The notes under the pieces are model-generated. The model made no database searches. It was not told where the DNA came from and was given only the letters and a program-made list of their open reading frames with translations. A DNA stretch of 64,000 nt from Streptomyces olindensis (lineage in GTDB: Bacteria; Actinomycetota; Actinomycetes; Streptomycetales; Streptomycetaceae), in NCBI GenBank assembly GCA_000696115.1, contig JJOH01000108.1, positions 65,661-129,660 of the forward strand, written 5' to 3'. Of this stretch, positions 33,006 to 41,191 are shown piece by piece; within the stretch, counting starts at the first letter, position 1, and each line of letters starts with the position of its first letter. The position numbers and the translations under genes were made by a program.

Positions 33006-33542
33006 ATGTCTGACATGACCGAAACCACGCCCGGCTGGCTGTCCTCCGACGAGTTGGAGATGGCGCGCGCCCGCATGCCGATCCTGTACGTCGAGGCCGT
33101 CCCGGTACGCGTCGACGACAGCGGCGAAGTCACCAGCGTCGGCCTGCTGCTGCGCATCGGGCCCGACGGTACGGTCAGCCGGACGCTGGTCTCCGGTCGC
33201 GTACTGCACCACGAGCGCGTCCGTGACGCCCTGCTGCGCCATCTGGAGAAGGACCTCGGGCCGGTCGCCCTGCCGCGCGTCCCGGCCTCGCTCCAGCCGT
33301 TCACGGTCGCGGAGTACTTCCCGACCCAGGGCATCACCCCGTACCACGACCCCCGCCAGCACGCGGTGTCCCTGGCCTACATCGTGCCGGTGACGGGTGA
33401 CTGCCGGCCCCGGCAGGACGCGCTGGACCTGGTGTGGTTCAGCCCGCTGGAGGCCCTGTCGGAGGCGGTGCAGAGCGAGATGCCGGGTGGGCACGGGGTA
33501 CTGCTGAAGCAGGCGCTGGCGCACGCGGGCTGTGCGATCTGA
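33006..33542 (+). CDS. DUF4916 / NUDIX-fold protein, 178 aa
   Basis: Resembles the NUDIX-like DUF4916 family: WLSSDELEMARARMPILYVEAVPVRVDDSGEVTSVGLLLRI, then GRVLHHERVRDALLRHLEKDLGPVALPRVP where a Nudix box would lie. The canonical REUXEE is replaced by VRDALLRHLEKDLG, which keeps the Glu near the end but not the Arg-Glu pair, so hydrolase activity is uncertain. Later parts are YFPTQGITPYHDPRQHAVSLAYIVPV and DLVWFSPLE. ATG 33006 or 33015 (M4). Function unknown. Confidence 0.82.
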   Translation: MSDMTETTPGWLSSDELEMARARMPILYVEAVPVRVDDSGEVTSVGLLLRIGPDGTVSRTLVSGRVLHHERVRDALLRHLEKDLGPVALPRVPASLQPFTVAEYFPTQGITPYHDPRQHAVSLAYIVPVTGDCRPRQDALDLVWFSPLEALSEAVQSEMPGGHGVLLKQALAHAGCAI

Positions 33543-33575
33543 CCGCTCGCGGCGGTGACGAGAGGATCTTCGCCG

Positions 33576-34303
33576 ATGCGGCTTCCCGACATGCCGCTGC
33601 ACGATCCGTTCGTCGTCGCCGACGACGTGACGCGCACGTACCACCTCTACACGTCGAACGTCCCCTCCGTGTCGGGCGTCGACGGCACCGGCACGATGGT
33701 CTACCGCAGTCGCGACCTGCGCGACTGGACGCACCCGGTCGTGGTGCTCCGGACGGCCGAGCAGGACGGGGTCTGGGCGACCGACGGCGCGTGGGCACCG
33801 GAGGTGCACGCGTGGGGCGGCAGGTACTACCTGTTCACGACGCTGCACGACGAGAGCAGGCCGCTCCCGGTCCCGCCGCCGAACCGGTGGGGCGTGCCGT
33901 TCCGCACCCCGACCCACATGCGCGGCACGATCACGGCGGTCTCCGACTCGCTGCTCGGCCCCTTCACCGTCCTCGACCCCTCGCGCCCGGTCCCGCCCGA
34001 GCACCTCATGACCCTCGACGGCACGCTGTACACCGACCCGGCCGGGCAGCCGTGGATGGTGTACGCGCACGAGTGGCTGCAGACCATCGACGGCACGATG
34101 GAGGCGGTCCGGCTGACCCCGGACCCGTCCGGGACGGTCGGCGACCCGGTCCACCTCTTCTGTTCCGCACCTTCGACGGGCGGCTGATGCTGATCCTGCA
34201 CCGGCCCTTCGAGAACGCCCGCGGGAAGCTGTACGAGATGCGGCTCGACGGCCACGCGCTGGAGATCCTGCGTCGGCGCGACGACTTGGACGGCGGCGGC
34301 TGA
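33576..34303 (+). pseudogene. GH43-like glycosidase gene with internal deletion and frame change
   Basis: The first frame reads MRLPDMPLHDPFVVADDVTRTYHLYTS, then DGAWAPEVHAWGGRYYLFTT and MTLDGTLYTDPAGQPWMVYAHEW, the first blades of a GH43 beta-propeller with the catalytic base Asp in LHDPF. After GDPVHLF (34160) it runs into CSAPSTGG and a stop at 34187. The other frame continues with LFRTFDGRLMLILHRPFENARGKLYEM and ends at 34303, which is the normal C-terminus of such proteins. The sum is about 242 residues, and the blade usually holding the acid residue is missing. The simplest reading is a deletion of roughly 60-70 codons that also shifted the frame. A sequencing error alone would not explain the missing part. 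Confidence 0.7.
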
Positions 34304-34335
34304 GCCGGACCGCGGCGGCTGCCGGGAAAGCAATC

Positions 34336-34365
34336 AGCGGGCCTGCCGATGTCGGCAGACCCGCT
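34336..34365 (-). terminator. Hairpin terminator downstream of second tRNA-Pro
   Basis: A stem of 13 positions with one C-A mismatch and the loop ATGT, located just past the tRNA 3' end on the minus strand. Its architecture copies that of the hairpin at 12367-12400. Confidence 0.7.
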
Positions 34366-34376
34366 GGTCGACTCTG

Positions 34377-34450
<74 letters not shown>

Positions 34451-34548
34451 TTGCCCGTCTGACCTGGGGGTTTCCCCTGGCCGAACGCGCAGGGAAACAA
34501 TACCGCACTCGCACCGGTGATCGCGCATCCGTTTCTCGCGGGTGCCGC

Positions 34549-34579
34549 TTGACCTCAACATTGGTTGAGGTTGCACGCT
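34549..34579 (+). promoter_or_regulatory. SoxR/MerR-type promoter ahead of the transketolase genes
   Basis: TTGACC (34549-34554) is followed after 19 bp by a weak -10 CACGCT (34574-34579). Within the spacer lies the perfect inverted repeat ACCTCAAC-ATTG-GTTGAGGT (34552-34571), which has the same size and the CCTCAA/TTGAGG ends of SoxR boxes. Start of transcription would fall at or near ATG 34587, so the mRNA may be leaderless. Confidence 0.65.
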
Positions 34580-34586
34580 CGTCGTC

Positions 34587-35291
34587 ATGACCAACGCGAC
34601 GCACACGTACACGTACCGGTACGCCGACCTGCCGGGGCTGATGGCCCTGATGACCGGCGACGAGAAGCACGGCCCGGCCGCGACGTCCACGCTGGACGTG
34701 CTGTGGGTGCTCTACGACCGGGTGCTGCGGGTGAGCCCGGAGAGGACGGCCGACCCGGAGCGGGACCGTTTCCTGCTGTCGAAGGGACACGGGCCGATGG
34801 CGTACTACGCCGTACTGGCCGGCAAGGGCTTCCTGCCGGTGGAGTGGCTGCCGGGGTTCGGCTCGTACGACTCCCCGCTCGGCCACCACCCGGACCGCAC
34901 GCTCGTGCCGGGGGCCGAGATCGGGAGCGGCTCGCTGGGGCACGGGCTGCCGATCGCCGTCGGCACGGCGCTGGGGCTGCGCGCCCAGGGCCTCGACGAG
35001 CCGCGGGTGTGGACGCTCGTCGGGGACGCCGAGCTGGACGAGGGCAGCAACCACGAGGCGATCGCCTTCGCCGGGCCCGCCGGACTCGACCGGCTGCACA
35101 CGGTCGTCATCGACAACTCCTCGGCGACGTACGCCCGTCCCGGCGGGATCGCCGCCCGTTTCGAGGCCGCGGGCTGGTCCGCGCTGACCGTCGACGGCCG
35201 TGACCACGAGGCGCTGTACGCCGCCTTCACCGCGCCGCACCCGGGCCGCCCGCACGTGGTGGTGGCCCGCGTCGAGCCGAAGTCCGTCTGA
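34587..35291 (+). CDS. Transketolase, N-terminal subunit, 234 aa
   Basis: The TPP-binding half of a split transketolase. It has LSKGHGPMAYYAVLAGKGFLP, SLGHGLPIAVGTALGLRAQG and the TPP motif VGDAELDEGSNHEAIAFA (GDG altered to GDA), followed by VVIDNSSATY. It should pair with the C-terminal subunit encoded 44 bases downstream to transfer two-carbon units between sugar phosphates, or to act in a specific C2 ketol transfer. Translation starts at ATG 34587 right after a MerR-type promoter. Split transketolases occur in archaea, in sugar-acid pathways and in secondary metabolism. Confidence 0.9.
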   Translation: MTNATHTYTYRYADLPGLMALMTGDEKHGPAATSTLDVLWVLYDRVLRVSPERTADPERDRFLLSKGHGPMAYYAVLAGKGFLPVEWLPGFGSYDSPLGHHPDRTLVPGAEIGSGSLGHGLPIAVGTALGLRAQGLDEPRVWTLVGDAELDEGSNHEAIAFAGPAGLDRLHTVVIDNSSATYARPGGIAARFEAAGWSALTVDGRDHEALYAAFTAPHPGRPHVVVARVEPKSV

Positions 35292-35335
35292 CCCCCGACC
35301 CCCGACTCCCGACCCCACGGAAGGAATCCGTACCC

Positions 35336-36253
35336 ATGGACACCATGCGTGACCGTTTCGCCCCTGTCGTCTCCCGGCTGCTCGACGAGGACCCCCGGGT
35401 CGCCGTGGTCCTCGCCGAGATCGGCGTGGACGGCTTCAGCGAGGCCGCCCGCCGCCATCCCGACCGGGTCGTCAACGTCGGCATCCGCGAGCAGCTCCTC
35501 GTCGGCGCGGCGGCGGGGCTGGCGCTGACCGGGCTGCGGCCCGTCGTGCACACCTTCGCCAGCTTCCTCGTGGAGCGGCCCTTCGAGCAGGTCAAGCTGG
35601 ATCTCGGACACCAGGACGCGGGCGCGGTGCTGGTGAGCGCCGCCGCCTCCTTCGACTGGCCCGCCGGGGGCTACACCCACATGGCGCCCGGCGACGTGGC
35701 CCTCCTCGACACCCTGGACGGCTGGACCGTCCACGTCCCGGGCCACCCGGACGAGGCCGAGACGCTGCTGCGGCACGCGGTCGCCGCGGGCGACGACAAG
35801 GTGTACGTACGGCTGTCCCTGCAGTCCAACAGCCTTGCGCTGCCGGTGGACGGGGAGCGCTTCCGCACCGTCCGCGAGGGGCGCTCCGGTGTGGTGGTCG
35901 CGGTGGGGCCGACGCTCGACGCGGTGCTCGCCGCCACCGAGGGCCTGGACGTCACCGTGCTGTACGCGACGACCGTCCGCCCCTTCGACGGGGCCGCCCT
36001 GCGCCGCGCCACCGAGACGGCCGGGACGGACGTCGTCCTGGTCGAGCCCTATCTGGCGGGCACGTCGACGGCCGCCGCGAACGACGCGCTGTCCGATGTG
36101 CCGCACCGGGTGCTCGGGCTGGGCGTGGGCCGGCGCGAACTGCGGCGGTACGGGCAGCTGGAGGAGCACGTCGCCGCCCACGGGCTCGACGCCCGGTCGC
36201 TGCGGGAGCGCGTCGGGAGCTTCCTCGGGGCAGGGGCGGCCGCTGTCGCGTGA
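35336..36253 (+). CDS. Transketolase, C-terminal subunit, 305 aa
   Basis: Carries the pyrimidine-binding domain with VVNVGIREQLLVGAAAGLALTG (the Glu that activates TPP), HTFASFLVERPFEQVKLDLGHQ, and the third domain (VVVAVGPTLDAVLAATEGLDVTVLYATTVRPFD). ACGGAAGG precedes ATG 35336; ATG 35345 is a second possibility. It completes the enzyme whose TPP-phosphate half is the upstream gene. The C-terminus converges on the YjbR-like gene with 13 bases between stops. Confidence 0.9.
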   Translation: MDTMRDRFAPVVSRLLDEDPRVAVVLAEIGVDGFSEAARRHPDRVVNVGIREQLLVGAAAGLALTGLRPVVHTFASFLVERPFEQVKLDLGHQDAGAVLVSAAASFDWPAGGYTHMAPGDVALLDTLDGWTVHVPGHPDEAETLLRHAVAAGDDKVYVRLSLQSNSLALPVDGERFRTVREGRSGVVVAVGPTLDAVLAATEGLDVTVLYATTVRPFDGAALRRATETAGTDVVLVEPYLAGTSTAAANDALSDVPHRVLGLGVGRRELRRYGQLEEHVAAHGLDARSLRERVGSFLGAGAAAVA

Positions 36254-36266
36254 GCGCCGGAGGGTG

Positions 36267-36632
36267 TCACTCCGCCGGAAGGCCCAGCCGGGGATGTGCC
36301 TCCAGGAGCCGCGTCGGGGCCGCCTGGCGCCAGGAGTCGGTGAGGATGTCCCGCAGTTCGGCCTCGTCCTCGAGCGCGTCGAGCCGGGCCCGGACCCAGG
36401 CGAACTGCGCCTCGTGGTCCGCGATCCAGAACTTGCCCGGCTCGGCGAGCACCAGTTCGTCCCGCTCCACCTTGGGGCAGCGCACGGCGATGGACGTCTC
36501 GTCCTCCGGCAGCGTGGCGAACATCTTGCCCGCGACCCGGAACGTGGGCATGCTCCAGGCGATCTTCTCCGTCGTGTCCGGCAGGGACAGGGCGATCCGT
36601 CGTACGTCTTCGGCATCCGGCATGGCAGGCAC
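36267..36632 (-). CDS. MmcQ/YjbR-like protein, 121 aa
   Basis: A small alpha/beta protein of the YjbR (CyaY-like fold) family: DAEDVRRIALSLPDTTEKIAWSMPTFRVAGKMFATLPEDE and AVRCPKVERDELVLAEPGKFWIADHE. It is sometimes annotated as DNA-binding; the role is unknown. GTG 36632 has GGAG 5 nt upstream and is preferred; ATG 36623 gives the more common N-terminus MPDAEDV, and TTG 36653 seems too early. It lies 21 bases after the GNAT gene and probably belongs to the same transcript (XRE, GNAT, YjbR). Confidence 0.85.
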   Translation of the reverse strand: MPAMPDAEDVRRIALSLPDTTEKIAWSMPTFRVAGKMFATLPEDETSIAVRCPKVERDELVLAEPGKFWIADHEAQFAWVRARLDALEDEAELRDILTDSWRQAAPTRLLEAHPRLGLPAE

Positions 36633-36653
36633 GGTATCTCCCGCCACTGACAA

Positions 36654-37181
36654 TCACCTGGTGGGAGCGGTCGCCGGCACGTGCTTGTAGTAGATCGTCG
36701 TCGGCCGGAGCACTCCGTCGGGGCGCGCCGCGTAGTCGGGGATCGCGCCGATCGCGGTCCAGCCGGCGGACCGGTACAGGTGCTCGGCCGGGCTGCCGGT
36801 CTCGGTGTCCAGGTGAAGCAGGGTGATGCCGGCCGCCGCGGCGGCGTCCTCCGCGGTGGCCAGGAGCGCGCGTCCGAGGCCCCGCCCCCGGGCCTCCCGG
36901 CGCACCATGAGCTTCACGACCTCGGCGCGGTGGCGGCTGTTGGTCTTGCCGGAGAAGGCCAGGCTCACCGTGCCCAGTACGCGGTCCCCGTCGCGGGCCG
37001 CCCAGACGGCGAGCCGGCCCGCCGCCACGTCGGCGGCCCGCTCCTGCCACCAGGCCAGGGCCTCCGCGCGGTCGAGCGGGGCGAGGAAACCGACCGAGGC
37101 GCCGCCGTCGACGGTGTCGGCCAACAGGTCCGCCAACGCCCCGGCATGACGCCGCAGCCGGGTTTCGTCCAGACGGATCAC
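36654..37181 (-). CDS. GNAT N-acetyltransferase, 175 aa
   Basis: An acetyl-CoA-dependent transferase. The core reads RLAVWAARDGDRVLGTVSLAF, then VVKLMVRREARGRGLGRALLATAEDAAAAAG, which is the acetyl-CoA pyrophosphate loop (Q/R-x-x-G-x-G/A), and LHLDTETGSPAEHLYRSAGWTAIGAIPDYA. The start is GTG 37181, which overlaps the stop of the XRE regulator (GTGA); the longer frame to 37250 is inside the regulator gene. The substrate is unknown; the coupled regulator suggests a self-contained resistance or modification unit. Confidence 0.9.
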   Translation of the reverse strand: MIRLDETRLRRHAGALADLLADTVDGGASVGFLAPLDRAEALAWWQERAADVAAGRLAVWAARDGDRVLGTVSLAFSGKTNSRHRAEVVKLMVRREARGRGLGRALLATAEDAAAAAGITLLHLDTETGSPAEHLYRSAGWTAIGAIPDYAARPDGVLRPTTIYYKHVPATAPTR

Positions 37182-37750
37182 GGCCGCACCACCGCCAGCA
37201 GGTACCGGGCGCCCTCGGGGGCGGCACACCGGAACCGGGTCGGCCCCCACACGCGCATCCGCAGGCAGTCACCGGTGCCCAGGTGGTGTGCGGTGTCCTG
37301 CGCGGTCACCTCCAGGGCCCCTTCGAGCACCCAGATGTGCTGCTCCAGGCCGGCCACCGGAGGGCGGTCGTAGGCGAGGTCGGCGCCGGCGGTGAGCCGT
37401 CCCTCGACGAGTTCGCCGCGCAGCCCCGGGTGCGGTGGGGACACGGACCGCCGTACGAAGCCGGAGGCCCGGTCCTGCCACTCGGGCTGGTCGGCGGTGC
37501 GCACCACGGGTGCCGGCTCGGCCTCGACCTCGCTGAGGAGCTGGGACATGGTCCGGCCGTAGACGGCGCACAGGCGGTTCAGGAGCGAGGCCGTGGGGCT
37601 GATCTCGGCCCGCTCGGCACGGGAGAGGGTGGACCGGCTCACTCCGCTGCGGTCGGCCAACTCGCCAAGGGAATAGCCGTGTTGGGCTCGCAGCTCGGCC
37701 AGGCGGGCACCCAGCCTGGTGTCGACGGGGTCCAACTCGTCGCTTCTCAT
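37178..37750 (-). CDS. XRE-cupin regulator, autoregulated, 190 aa
   Basis: HTH at residues 12-65 (RLGARLAELRAQHGYSLGELADRSGVSRSTLSRAERAEISPTASLLNRLCAVYG), followed by a cupin-like domain (GLEQHIWVLEGALEVTAQDTAHHLGTGDCLRMRVWGP). The gene is translationally coupled to the GNAT gene. Its start codon, ATG 37750, lies inside the left arm of a perfect 13-bp inverted repeat, so the protein almost certainly represses itself. The cupin Glu/His metal ligands are only partly kept (H in EQHIWVLEG), so it may sense a ligand without metal. Confidence 0.92.
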   Translation of the reverse strand: MRSDELDPVDTRLGARLAELRAQHGYSLGELADRSGVSRSTLSRAERAEISPTASLLNRLCAVYGRTMSQLLSEVEAEPAPVVRTADQPEWQDRASGFVRRSVSPPHPGLRGELVEGRLTAGADLAYDRPPVAGLEQHIWVLEGALEVTAQDTAHHLGTGDCLRMRVWGPTRFRCAAPEGARYLLAVVRP

Positions 37751-37776
37751 ATCCGGGACGCTATCCCGGATATGAG
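37746..37776. promoter_or_regulatory. Perfect 13-bp inverted repeat covering the XRE-cupin start codon
   Basis: CTCATATCCGGGA (37746-37758) and its exact complement (37764-37776) are separated by CGCTA. On the minus strand the right end of the element is the ATG itself. A repressor bound here would block both promoter and translation start. Chance occurrence of a 13-bp perfect dyad at this site is very unlikely. Confidence 0.85.
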
Positions 37777-37796
37777 ACGAGCGCGTTAAGGAGTCC

Positions 37797-38699
37797 TCAC
37801 ATCGGGGCCACCGCGCTCAGCGCGTCCAGCACCGGCCGGATGAGCGGGTGCTCCTCGGCTCCCCGGCGTACGGCGGCGAAGACCCGGCGCGTGGGGGGCG
37901 TGCCGTCGACGGGGCGGACGACCACTCGGGCGAGGTCCATGCCGCGCAGCGCCGAGCGCGGTACGAGGGCCACACCGGCATCGGCCGAGGCGAGGGCGAC
38001 GACCGCGCGGAAGTCGTCCGAGGAGTGCTCCATGCGGGGTTGGAAACCGGCGTTCTCGCAGGCCAGGACCACCACGTCATGGCAGGGGTTGCCGGGGTAG
38101 GGGCCGATCCAGCAGTCCTTGGCCAGTTCGGCGAGCGGCACCTCGGCCGCGTCGGCCAGGCGGTGGCCGACCGGGACGACCGCGTCGAAGGGCTCCGCGT
38201 ACAGCGGTACGTGGGCCAGCCGGGGGTCGTCGGCGGGCGGGGCGCCGCGGTACTCAACCGCGACGGCGACGTCCACCTGCCGGTCCAGCACCATCGGCAG
38301 GCTGGCGTCGCCCTCGGCATCCTGGACGCGGATGCGGATGCCGGGCGCCGACTCGGCGAGGCGGGCCACCGCGGGCGCCACGACCAGGACGATCCCGGTG
38401 GCGAAGGAGGCGACCGTGACGGTGCCGGCCGCTCCCGAGCTGTAGGCGGCGAGCTCGGCCTCGGCGCGCTCCAGCTGGGCGAGGACCGCGTTGGTGTGGC
38501 TGAGCAGGATCTCGCCGGCCGGGGTGAGCCGTACGCCCTTGGCGCCGCGCTCGACGAGCCGGTGGCCGGTCTCCTGCTCCAGCGCGGCGAGCTGCTGGGA
38601 GACGGCCGACGGGGTCAGGTACAGCGCGGCGGCAGCCGCCGTCACCGTGCGGTGGTCGGCCACCGCACGGAGGATGTGGAGCCGCCGCGCCTCGATCAT
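37797..38699 (-). CDS. LysR family regulator, 300 aa
   Basis: A typical LTTR. The HTH is LHILRAVADHRTVTAAAAALYLTPSAVSQQLAALEQETGHRLVERGAKGVRLTPAG (residues 8-63), then a linker helix and the periplasmic-binding-like effector domain (VTVASFATGIVLVVAPAVARL ... VDVAVAVEYRG ... GVALVPRSALRG). It is encoded 31 bases downstream of kbl on the same strand and could be co-transcribed with tdh-kbl, controlling threonine breakdown, or be separate; there is no divergent partner as is usual for LysR genes. ATG 38699. Confidence 0.92.
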   Translation of the reverse strand: MIEARRLHILRAVADHRTVTAAAAALYLTPSAVSQQLAALEQETGHRLVERGAKGVRLTPAGEILLSHTNAVLAQLERAEAELAAYSSGAAGTVTVASFATGIVLVVAPAVARLAESAPGIRIRVQDAEGDASLPMVLDRQVDVAVAVEYRGAPPADDPRLAHVPLYAEPFDAVVPVGHRLADAAEVPLAELAKDCWIGPYPGNPCHDVVVLACENAGFQPRMEHSSDDFRAVVALASADAGVALVPRSALRGMDLARVVVRPVDGTPPTRRVFAAVRRGAEEHPLIRPVLDALSAVAPM

Positions 38700-38730
38700 G
38701 CGATCGATTCTCTCAGGTCACCGCTGCTTC

Positions 38731-39924
38731 TCAGCCCTCCAGCTCCGCCCGTGCCGCGACGAACGCGTCCACCGCGCGGTGCACGTCGTCCGTGGAGTGG
38801 GCGGCCGACAGCTGCACGCGGATCCGGGCCTGCCCCTGGGGCACGACCGGGTAGGAGAAGCCGATCACGTACACGCCGCGCTCCAGCAGGAGTTCGGCCA
38901 TGCGGCCGGCCTTCGCCGCGTCGCCGATCATCACCGGGGCGATGGCGTGGTCGCCGGGGAGGACGTCGAAGCCCTCCTCGGTCATGCGGCCACGGAAGAG
39001 CGCCGTGTTCTCGGCGAGCCGTACGCGCAGGTCGTCCGCCGACTCCAGCAGGTCGAGCACCTTCAAGGACGCCGCCGCGATCACCGGGGCCAGCGTGTTC
39101 GAGAACAGGTACGGCCGGGAGCGCTGGCGCAGCAGGGCGACGATCTCCGCGCGGGCGGCGACGTAGCCGCCGGAGGCGCCGCCGAGGGCCTTGCCGAGGG
39201 TGCCGGTGATGATGTCGACGCGGTCCATGACGCCGTGCAGCTCGGGCGTGCCGCGGCCGCCCGGACCGACGAAGCCGACGGCGTGGGAGTCGTCGACCAT
39301 GACCATGGCGTCGTAGCGGTCGGCGAGGTCGCAGATCTCGCGGAGCGGGGCCACGTAGCCGTCCATGGAGAAGACGCCGTCGGTGACGATCAGCCGGCGC
39401 CGCGCGTCGGAGGCCTCCTTCAGGCGGGCCTCCAGCTCGGCGAGGTCGCGGTTGGCGTAGCGCAGGCGGCGGGCCTTGGACAGGCGGATGCCGTCGATGA
39501 TCGACGCGTGGTTGAGCGCGTCGGAGATGACCGCGTCCTCCGGGCCGAGCAGCGTCTCGAACACGCCGCCGTTGGCGTCGAAGCAGGAGGAGTAGAGGAT
39601 CGTGTCCTCCTGGCCGAGGAACGCCGACAGCCGCGCCTCCAGCTCCTTGTGCACCTCCTGGGTGCCGCAGATGAAGCGCACGGAGGCCATGCCGTAGCCC
39701 CAGCGGTCCAGGGCCTCGTGGGCGGCGGCGATGACCTCGGGGTGGTCGGCGAGGCCGAGGTAGTTGTTGGCGCAGAAGTTGAGGACCTCGCCGGGGCGGC
39801 CGCCCGCGGTGACGGCGACGGTCGCGGACTGCGGGGTGCCGATGACCCGCTCGGGCTTGTGCAGTCCGGCGGCGCGGATCTCGTCGAGGGTGGCGCGCAG
39901 GTCGTCACGCACGGAGTCGAACAT
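38731..39924 (-). CDS. kbl: 2-amino-3-ketobutyrate CoA ligase (glycine C-acetyltransferase)
   Basis: Second enzyme of threonine catabolism: splits 2-amino-3-oxobutanoate with CoA into glycine and acetyl-CoA, using PLP. The PLP lysine is K245 in DIITGTLGKALGGASGGYVAA. Other marks are LNFCANNYLGLADHPEV, GMASVRFICGTQEVHKELE, DALNHASIIDGIRLSKA and MVMVDDSHAVGFVG, all specific to the Kbl branch of alpha-oxoamine synthases. Length (397) matches the family. It follows tdh after 57 bases that contain a run of ten G. Confidence 0.96.
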   Translation of the reverse strand: MFDSVRDDLRATLDEIRAAGLHKPERVIGTPQSATVAVTAGGRPGEVLNFCANNYLGLADHPEVIAAAHEALDRWGYGMASVRFICGTQEVHKELEARLSAFLGQEDTILYSSCFDANGGVFETLLGPEDAVISDALNHASIIDGIRLSKARRLRYANRDLAELEARLKEASDARRRLIVTDGVFSMDGYVAPLREICDLADRYDAMVMVDDSHAVGFVGPGGRGTPELHGVMDRVDIITGTLGKALGGASGGYVAARAEIVALLRQRSRPYLFSNTLAPVIAAASLKVLDLLESADDLRVRLAENTALFRGRMTEEGFDVLPGDHAIAPVMIGDAAKAGRMAELLLERGVYVIGFSYPVVPQGQARIRVQLSAAHSTDDVHRAVDAFVAARAELEG

Positions 39925-39965
39925 CAGGAAGCTCCTAAGGTGCTCGCGGAGGGAGGGAGTCTTGC

Positions 39966-39975
39966 GGGGGGGGGG
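39966..39975. repeat. Poly-G tract (10 G) between tdh and kbl
   Basis: A homopolymer of ten G on the plus strand (C on the coding strand) in the tdh-kbl gap. It is outside both coding regions and its length could vary or be a sequencing artefact. Confidence 0.8.
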
Positions 39976-39981
39976 CGGGAG

Positions 39982-41010
39982 TTACGCCGTCCAGTCGAGG
40001 ATGACCTTGCCGCCGCGGCCGCTCGCCGCGTCGGCGAACGCCGCCTCGAAGTCGCGGTAGCCGTACCGGCCGGTGATGACGGGGGCGAGGTCGAGCCCGC
40101 CCTCCAGCAGGACCGACATGGCGTACCAGGTCTCGAACATCTCGCGGCCGTAGATGCCCTTGAGGGTGATCATCGAGGTGACGATCCGGGCCCAGTCGAC
40201 CGGGAACTCCTCGGCGGGCAGGCCGAGCATCGCGATCCGGCCGCCGTGCGTCATGTTGGCGATCATGTCGCGCAGCGCCTCGGGGCGGCCGGACATCTCC
40301 AGGCCGACGTCGAAGCCCTCACGCAGCCCGAGCGTGCGCTGCCCGTCGGCGATGGTGGCGCCGGAGACGTCGAGCGCGAGACTGACGCCGATCTTGCGCG
40401 CGAGCTCCAGACGCTCCTCGCTGACGTCGGTGACCATGACGTGGCGGGCGCCGGCGTGCCGGGCCACGGCGGCGGCCATCAGGCCGATGGGGCCCGCGCC
40501 GGTGATCAGCACGTCCTCGCCGACGAGCGGGAAGGACAGCGCGGTGTGCACGGCGTTGCCGAACGGGTCGAAGATCGCGGCCACGTCGAGGTCGACGGGC
40601 ACCCGGTGCACCCACACGTTGGCGGCGGGCAACGTCACGTACTCGGCGAACGCCCCGTCCCGGCCCACGCCCAGCCCTATGGTGGCCCGGCACAGGTGGC
40701 GGCGGCCCGCCAGGCAGTTGCGGCACTTGCCGCACACCAGGTGCCCTTCGCCGCTGACCCGGTCGCCGACGCCGATGTCGGTGACGTCCCGCCCGGTCTC
40801 GACGACCTCGCCGACGAACTCGTGCCCGACCACGAGCGGGGTGTCGATCGCCTGCCGGGCCCAGCCGTCCCAGGCCCGGATGTGCAGGTCGGTGCCGCAG
40901 ATGCCGGTGCGGAGCACCTTGATCAGCACGTCCGCGGGCCCGACGGCGGGTTCCGGGACGTCCGTGAGCCAGAGACCGGGCTCCGCCTTCTGTTTGACCA
41001 GCGCCTTCAC
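39982..41010 (-). CDS. tdh: L-threonine 3-dehydrogenase
   Basis: A zinc-dependent medium-chain dehydrogenase oxidising L-threonine to 2-amino-3-oxobutanoate with NAD+. Catalytic zinc ligands C38, H63 and E64 (GICGTDLHI, VGHEFVGE); structural zinc C93, C96, C99 and C107 (CGKCRNCLAGRRHLC); NAD site GAGPIGLMAAAVARHAGARHVMVTD. FDPFGNAVHTAL and GREMFETWYAM are Tdh-specific. GTG 41010 has AGGAGCC upstream and is preferred; the open frame to 41115 has no family features. It forms an operon with kbl. About 180 bases upstream contain no recognisable riboswitch. Confidence 0.95.
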   Translation of the reverse strand: MKALVKQKAEPGLWLTDVPEPAVGPADVLIKVLRTGICGTDLHIRAWDGWARQAIDTPLVVGHEFVGEVVETGRDVTDIGVGDRVSGEGHLVCGKCRNCLAGRRHLCRATIGLGVGRDGAFAEYVTLPAANVWVHRVPVDLDVAAIFDPFGNAVHTALSFPLVGEDVLITGAGPIGLMAAAVARHAGARHVMVTDVSEERLELARKIGVSLALDVSGATIADGQRTLGLREGFDVGLEMSGRPEALRDMIANMTHGGRIAMLGLPAEEFPVDWARIVTSMITLKGIYGREMFETWYAMSVLLEGGLDLAPVITGRYGYRDFEAAFADAASGRGGKVILDWTA

Positions 41011-41191
41011 CGCTACGGCTCCTGAGGGTGGGTCCCGGCTCCGGGCATGCCGAAGGAGCCCCTGGGCCGGGAGAGGAGTGGGATCGCACAGCAATCTGCC
41101 GTACGGCTGCCGCACCGGTCCATCGAGGTTTTCTTAAGCGCCGCCTCAGCTTTCCTTCACGCCTCCACGGGCACGGCGGACATCAGGGCGT

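Noticed and set aside
39966..39975. Poly-G tract as a phase-variation switch
   Set aside because: It is outside the reading frames and not clearly in a promoter spacer; there is no supporting evidence.
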